Origin: BQJU01 sp965229635
Lineage (GTDB): Bacteria; Bacteroidota; Bacteroidia; Chitinophagales; Saprospiraceae
Reading direction: 5' to 3'
Length of the DNA stretch: 64,000 nucleotides
Assembly (NCBI GenBank): GCA_965229635.1
Contig: OZ245894.1
Coordinates: forward strand, 992,001 to 1,056,000
Shown: positions 59,475-64,000 of the stretch, one piece after another
Numbering within the stretch: the stretch's first letter is position 1
How the letters are laid out: the number at the start of each line of letters is the position of its first letter
The notes under the pieces: model-generated
What the model saw: the letters and a program-made list of their open reading frames with translations, nothing else
What the model was told of the DNA's origin: nothing
Database searches by the model: none
Made by a program: the position numbers and the translations under genes

Positions 59475-62400
59475 ATGGAAAAAACGAATTTTACTTTCGT
59501 TAATCCAGCGAGTTGGATTAAAGCACTGGCTTTAGTGCTTTTTGCCGGCTTGGGATTAGGGTTGCAGACTGCCAACGCGCAATGTGCGGCACCAACAGGA
59601 TTGGGCGCTGCTAACATTACGGGTGATGCAGTAACTGTAACTTTCACCACCAACAACCTTCCAGTGGACGACCACTGCTGGAGAATTTTGATTGGTGGCC
59701 AAGGCTTTACCAATGTAGGTCAAGCCGTTGTAGACGTAGTTGTATGTGCAGGTCCTAATAACGGACCTTCCGTAGGACTCAACATTGCAGGTAGTTCTGT
59801 AAGTGTTGATATCATGGGCGGCGCATTGGCACCAGGTACATGCTACGACTATTATGTAACAGAAACTTGTGACGGCCTGGCTGGCGGCAACGCCTCGCCA
59901 TTTGCAGGACCATTCACTTTCTGTACTTTCGATGATCCTTTCACCGTAGATTGGGCAGCTACTCGCCCAACTTGTCCTGGTGGATTTGACGGATCTTTCA
60001 CCATTTCCATCAATGATGGACCTTCTTGTACTGGTACTACCTATGACATCGCTGTTGTAGCTGGTCCTTCTGCTACCATTCCTAATCTTGTATTGGGTGC
60101 TACTGACGCAGGTAGTCCATACCTGTTTACCAACGCAGCAGCTGGTACTTATACAGTACAGGTAACAGAAACCGGTCCATGTAACCCACCAACCAACCCG
60201 GTAACGGTAAGTGTTGTGGTTCCTGCTGGTGTTGACGTGGTGAATCCAATCATCTACCTGACCGACATTTTCGGTAACATTTTGGCAGACACCGATCCAT
60301 TTACTATTCCTGGCACTGCCGCGAACCTGGGTAACGTAACGCTTCCTGAAGGTACTTGTGGCCGTCAGGACGAATTCTACGTTTATGGATTTGACAACTG
60401 TGACGGTTTCATCGTAGTTCCTGGTGCATTCACTGCAACAGCAGTTACTGCTCCTGCTTCTTTGATTCCTGGTACTCAGGTAGTTTCTCCACTGGTTGAT
60501 GATCCATTTAGCATCAACTACCTGTTGGATGTGCACTGGAGTGCTGGTCAGTCAACTGTAACAGTTACCGGTTCAGACATCGCCGGCAACACTGCAAGTG
60601 TGAGCATTTCAGCTAACGTCATTGCTGATGAGGATGACCTGGCGATCGTAGCTGATCCAATCAGTGCCGTTATCCCAGTATGTGAGGACGATGTGACTGT
60701 ATTGTTTGGTGTAACCATCACTGGTGGTTGTGATGCTACCTTGACTGGTAACCCAACGGTTAACCTGAATGGTGGAAACCTTTCCAACCTTCAGCTGGTA
60801 TTTGTTGAGCCTACTTCTAACTACTTCGAATACTCAGTAGATGTAACAGCTGGTGCAACACCATTGTCTGACTTCATCACTATTTCTTACACCAGTGCCT
60901 TGGGTACTTTTGAAAGTACTTCAATTGGCGTTACCTCGGTAGCAGCCGCTGAGAACCTGGATCCAGTAATCTATGCCAACGCAGAGAATTACAACATTCC
61001 ATCTTGTCAGGCTACCGCCAACGTGATTTACAGCTTCACGGTATGTGATGACTGTGAGCCAGTAGATGTAAATGCGATCACCTTCACCAGTGGTGCAGGT
61101 TTGACGCCATTCTTCAGCGACAACGTAGGTAACAACTGTGTATATGTAGAATACTCTGGACAAGTAGCTCCTGGTACTTACTTCCCAAGCATCACATACG
61201 GACCAACATCTGTATTGCCAAGCCTGGTAGTAACACAGGACGCTCCACAGGATCCAGTAATCGACATGCCTGGCAACCTGAACTTCACCGTTCCAGTATG
61301 TCAGACCGAGATCGATCAAATTATTTCTCTGACTGTAAGCGACGACTGTGATGTATTCGCTTCAGCTGACGGTATCAACGTTGATGGATTGACCCTGACT
61401 TTGGGAGGCAACACCATCACTCCTAGCTACTTTGACCTGAACGGCAATAGCGTATACGTTGAGTACACTGTAACTTTGAGCGCAGCCAACAGCGGCCAGT
61501 TTCTGGTAGCTTCTTACGGTGGCGTTACTGTTGATGCACAAATCGTAGTAACTGATCAGCCAGACAACTGGGCACCAATCATCATTTATCCTTCACAGGA
61601 TATCAACGTAGAATTGGACCCATGTGAGTCTAATATTGCAACTGTTATCTTTGAAGTAACGGCCACTGACAACTGTGACGGTGACCTTGCTAACGACAAC
61701 GTAGAAGTAATTGTACAAGTGGCACCTCCATTTGCTGGAGGATTGATCGTACCATCACCAGGTGGTGATACTTACATTGGCTTGTTCGAAGCCAATCAGT
61801 CATACCAGGTATTGATCGAAGCTACTGACGCAGCTGGCAACACTCGTCAGGAGGACTTCTTTGTAAACGTTTCACAAGACCCAATGGCTACGCCAAACCT
61901 GGCTTGTAACGACGATATCAACATCACACTGGACGACAACTGCCAGGCTGAGATCATTCCTTCCATGGTATTGGTAGGTGAATTCGGCTGTTTGGTACCA
62001 TCTGACTTCGACATCACCGTAGTAGATGAGGATCCATCCAACGGAACCACTGTTGACGGTTGTGGCGAATTCCCAGTAAACGTAACACTGGCTATACCAC
62101 AAGATGTAATTGGATTTACTGGACCATTTGCTCCACAAAACTGGACTGTACTGGAAGAAAACAACGGATCTGTTGATTTCTCTGCATCGTCTATTGCTTT
62201 CGAAGGACCTGATGGTGGTACTTGTACTGATGCACAGGCTACAGCAATGATTACTATGCCTGCTAACGGTACCCTGACATTTGACTATGACTGGTCTAAC
62301 CTTGATGTGGGTTGGGATGCCTTTATCGTAACTGTAAACGTAAGCACCGGTATCGTTGATACTGAGAACTTCGGAACAGCTAGCGGTACTGTATCACTTG

Positions 62401-64000
62401 ACCTTATGGCTGGTGATGTAATCTTGATCGGTATCGTATCAGAAGACTGCTTCGGCGGTGCTGGTAGCGCATTGGTTGACAACTTTACATTCCAATATGC
62501 TTCAGGTGTAGATGCAGGTGCATTCACACAGTGCTGGGGTTATATCACAGCAGAAGACAAAGACGATCCGGTACTGGATTGCCCAGACGACACGGATATG
62601 GCGTTCTTCTCAGTAGACGTACAAACGCTTGACGGCACTATTGACGGCACTGATCCAACGATCCAGGCGCTGCAATACCCATGTTTCTATGAAGTATTGA
62701 GTTACCAGAACCCAGGAGCTAATGACGTAGAGGACGAGTTCTCTTACGACCTGTTCAACTTCACAGTAACTCAAACTGACTACTATACGTTCTTCTTCGA
62801 AAGCGACGACTTCACCGGTGCAAACGGTGGTGCTATGGCACTGTTGTTCCAGGGTGGCTTTGACGCTAACCAGCCATGTTCAAACGTAATCTTCCAGAAT
62901 GACCAGCAGGTAGCAACCGGAGCAATTGTATTGTTCCCAAGTACACAGTTTGGTGCATTCTACACAGATTTCAACCCACTGGTACGCATCAGCTTGCCAT
63001 TGGAGGCTGGCCAGACCTACTCACTGTTGACTACCGGAACTTTTGCTACGACTATGGGTGATTACACCTGGAACATCTTCAGCGATGGCAACGGCGTAGT
63101 ACAAGGACCTGGCATCTCTACACCACAGACCTCTACTGCTTTGGTAGAATTAGTATGTGACGATATCCTTGAGTTGACCCTGAGCACCTTGCCAGCAAAC
63201 GTACCACGCTGCTACAATGTAGACGCAGACGGTAACGTCATTTACCCAACCAACTTCCAGGAGCGTCAGCGCCTGCAGCAGTTGTTGGATCTGTTGGCTA
63301 AGACGGGCTACCCAGTGAATGGCGATCCATTCAATGGCTTTGTATCAGATAACTGTGGTGACATCACCGTTTGTGTGACCGATGTAGTAGACATGGATCC
63401 AAACTGTGCACCAAACACCATCACTCGTACCTTCACAGCAGTTGATGCTAAAGGCAACGAAGCTGATGCATGTAGCCAGGTAATCTCTGCTCGTAAGTTG
63501 ACAGTGGCCGACGTAATGGTACCACCATTGACTGCATTTGTAGAGTGTGACGAAGGAGACTTCGAAGCGAACAACCCATCACCAGCTATCACCGGCTGGC
63601 CATTTGTGCAAACTGCCACCGGCTTTGTAAATCTGGGCGTAGCAGGTGCACAAGAATACTGCAACCTGGCGGCTCAGTACTCTGATCAGCCACGCATTGA
63701 AGTATGCCCAAGCGCATACAAGTTTATCCGTAGCTGGAACGTACTGAACTGGTGTAACCCAATCGAATCACAAATCTTTGTACAGATCATCAAAGTAGGT
63801 GACTTCTCAGCACCTGAGGTGACTTGTCCTGAGGTTGACTACGACTGGGACGGTATTCCAGATATTTTGACTTACTCAACTGGGCCATTCAACTGTACTG
63901 CCGCTTTTGCTATTCCAGCACCAACGGTAACAGATAACTGTTCAGATTACGAAGTAAGCACGGAAGTAGTAACAACTGTACAAGATACGGTTTATGACCA
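59475..64000 (+). CDS. giant secreted multidomain protein (FN3/HYR-like repeats), 3' end outside window
   Basis: Open from the ATG at 59475 to the right edge (1,508 codons, no stop), so the gene is incomplete. Signal peptide (ALALVLFAGLGLGLQTANAQ), then a fibronectin-III-like module (about 37-155), and a series of beta-sandwich modules bearing DNC or DDC motifs (ATDNCDGDLAND, VSDDCDVFAS, VTDNCSDYEVS) and GNTASV/GNTRQ strands, like the HYR and Ig-like repeats of long Saprospiraceae surface proteins. Cys residues are frequent and regularly placed, suggesting disulfides. Codon choice is extremely uniform (GTA for Val, CCA for Pro, AAC, GAC), unlike its neighbours, pointing to very high expression. 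A T9SS sorting domain is expected at the unseen C-terminus. Confidence 0.85.
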   Translation, partial: MEKTNFTFVNPASWIKALALVLFAGLGLGLQTANAQCAAPTGLGAANITGDAVTVTFTTNNLPVDDHCWRILIGGQGFTNVGQAVVDVVVCAGPNNGPSVGLNIAGSSVSVDIMGGALAPGTCYDYYVTETCDGLAGGNASPFAGPFTFCTFDDPFTVDWAATRPTCPGGFDGSFTISINDGPSCTGTTYDIAVVAGPSATIPNLVLGATDAGSPYLFTNAAAGTYTVQVTETGPCNPPTNPVTVSVVVPAGVDVVNPIIYLTDIFGNILADTDPFTIPGTAANLGNVTLPEGTCGRQDEFYVYGFDNCDGFIVVPGAFTATAVTAPASLIPGTQVVSPLVDDPFSINYLLDVHWSAGQSTVTVTGSDIAGNTASVSISANVIADEDDLAIVADPISAVIPVCEDDVTVLFGVTITGGCDATLTGNPTVNLNGGNLSNLQLVFVEPTSNYFEYSVDVTAGATPLSDFITISYTSALGTFESTSIGVTSVAAAENLDPVIYANAENYNIPSCQATANVIYSFTVCDDCEPVDVNAITFTSGAGLTPFFSDNVGNNCVYVEYSGQVAPGTYFPSITYGPTSVLPSLVVTQDAPQDPVIDMPGNLNFTVPVCQTEIDQIISLTVSDDCDVFASADGINVDGLTLTLGGNTITPSYFDLNGNSVYVEYTVTLSAANSGQFLVASYGGVTVDAQIVVTDQPDNWAPIIIYPSQDINVELDPCESNIATVIFEVTATDNCDGDLANDNVEVIVQVAPPFAGGLIVPSPGGDTYIGLFEANQSYQVLIEATDAAGNTRQEDFFVNVSQDPMATPNLACNDDINITLDDNCQAEIIPSMVLVGEFGCLVPSDFDITVVDEDPSNGTTVDGCGEFPVNVTLAIPQDVIGFTGPFAPQNWTVLEENNGSVDFSASSIAFEGPDGGTCTDAQATAMITMPANGTLTFDYDWSNLDVGWDAFIVTVNVSTGIVDTENFGTASGTVSLDLMAGDVILIGIVSEDCFGGAGSALVDNFTFQYASGVDAGAFTQCWGYITAEDKDDPVLDCPDDTDMAFFSVDVQTLDGTIDGTDPTIQALQYPCFYEVLSYQNPGANDVEDEFSYDLFNFTVTQTDYYTFFFESDDFTGANGGAMALLFQGGFDANQPCSNVIFQNDQQVATGAIVLFPSTQFGAFYTDFNPLVRISLPLEAGQTYSLLTTGTFATTMGDYTWNIFSDGNGVVQGPGISTPQTSTALVELVCDDILELTLSTLPANVPRCYNVDADGNVIYPTNFQERQRLQQLLDLLAKTGYPVNGDPFNGFVSDNCGDITVCVTDVVDMDPNCAPNTITRTFTAVDAKGNEADACSQVISARKLTVADVMVPPLTAFVECDEGDFEANNPSPAITGWPFVQTATGFVNLGVAGAQEYCNLAAQYSDQPRIEVCPSAYKFIRSWNVLNWCNPIESQIFVQIIKVGDFSAPEVTCPEVDYDWDGIPDILTYSTGPFNCTAAFAIPAPTVTDNCSDYEVSTEVVTTVQDTVYD

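Noticed and set aside
59556..63664. Long minus-strand open frames (for example 59556-60536, 60921-61319, 61847-62164, 63308-63664)
   Set aside because: They lie opposite the giant plus-strand gene, whose uniform codon usage removes stop codons from the antisense frames. They have no start context, no family resemblance and biased, repetitive composition.
1..64000. tRNA, rRNA, insertion-sequence transposase or prophage genes
   Set aside because: Both strands were read for tRNA-like cloverleaf ends, rRNA segments and DDE/HUH transposase motifs; none was recognised. The only transposase-like call is the Rpn-type nuclease at 16218.

Overview
The window comes from a member of the Bacteroidota, most likely a Saprospiraceae/Lewinellaceae-type marine bacterium. 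Supporting signs are a SusC/SusD pair under an ECF sigma/FecR cascade, type IX secretion (T9SS) C-terminal sorting domains, three OmpH/Skp paralogues, a LytS/LytTR two-component pair, TAnnTTTG-type -7 promoter elements and a very large secreted multidomain adhesin-like protein. No rRNA, tRNA, CRISPR array, complete transposon or prophage was seen. The window is chromosomal in character.

Layout. 0-4.3 kb: the end of a CBS-domain protein, then a two-gene unit of a membrane protein with a lipoxygenase-like domain and a patatin-like phospholipase. 4.4-12.1 kb: envelope and housekeeping genes (OmpH, a GH73 glucosaminidase, glutamyl-Q tRNA(Asp) synthetase, an M48 lipoprotein protease, histidine ammonia-lyase, two more OmpH genes, glutamate racemase). 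12.1-13.9 kb: an AT-rich insertion with a RloA-type ATPase and an internally deleted rloB. 14-16 kb: a dipeptide epimerase and a PLP enzyme. 16-17.1 kb: an Rpn/PD-(D/E)XK nuclease gene with a tandem copy of its own 3' end. 17.5-22 kb: a serine hydrolase, an NhaC antiporter, an exported Nif3-like protein and a methyltransferase. 22.4-34.6 kb: a PcfJ-like protein, a giant TPR-CHAT protein divergent from ECF sigma, then FecR, SusC and SusD. 35-39.6 kb: two T9SS cargo proteins and an M14 carboxypeptidase lipoprotein. 39.8-46.8 kb: a TetR-controlled TolC/HlyD/ABC-2 efflux operon. 47-58.8 kb: small membrane protein, GNAT, DHFR, TPM protein, AIM24-family protein, PQQ-type dehydrogenase, methyltransferase, PD40/OmpA/SPOR protein, 2-oxoacid dehydrogenase E2, small lipoprotein, LytTR regulator and kinase. 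59.5-64 kb: the first 1,508 codons of a giant secreted protein that runs off the window.

How the genes work together. The sigma/anti-sigma genes precede a SusC that carries an N-terminal STN signalling domain, the usual layout for substrate-induced uptake. The caspase-like TPR-CHAT gene is transcribed away from the sigma gene across about 90 bp. The efflux genes overlap or nearly abut and carry matching TetR-type palindromes in front of tetR and tolC. The lipoxygenase-like and patatin genes are 25 bp apart and could release and then oxygenate membrane fatty acids.

The least expected content is non-coding. Many gene gaps hold hairpin-forming repeats: a family of about 160 bp with catgttTgga-type inverted ends plus two collapsed derivatives, an AAATC/GATTT-ended family, GC-rich REP-like repeats, and a separate 107 bp hairpin between tetR and tolC. 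One repeat supplies the stop codon and last residues of a membrane protein gene, and another sits between two permease genes of the efflux operon. All product names rest on reading motifs by eye; no database search was run.
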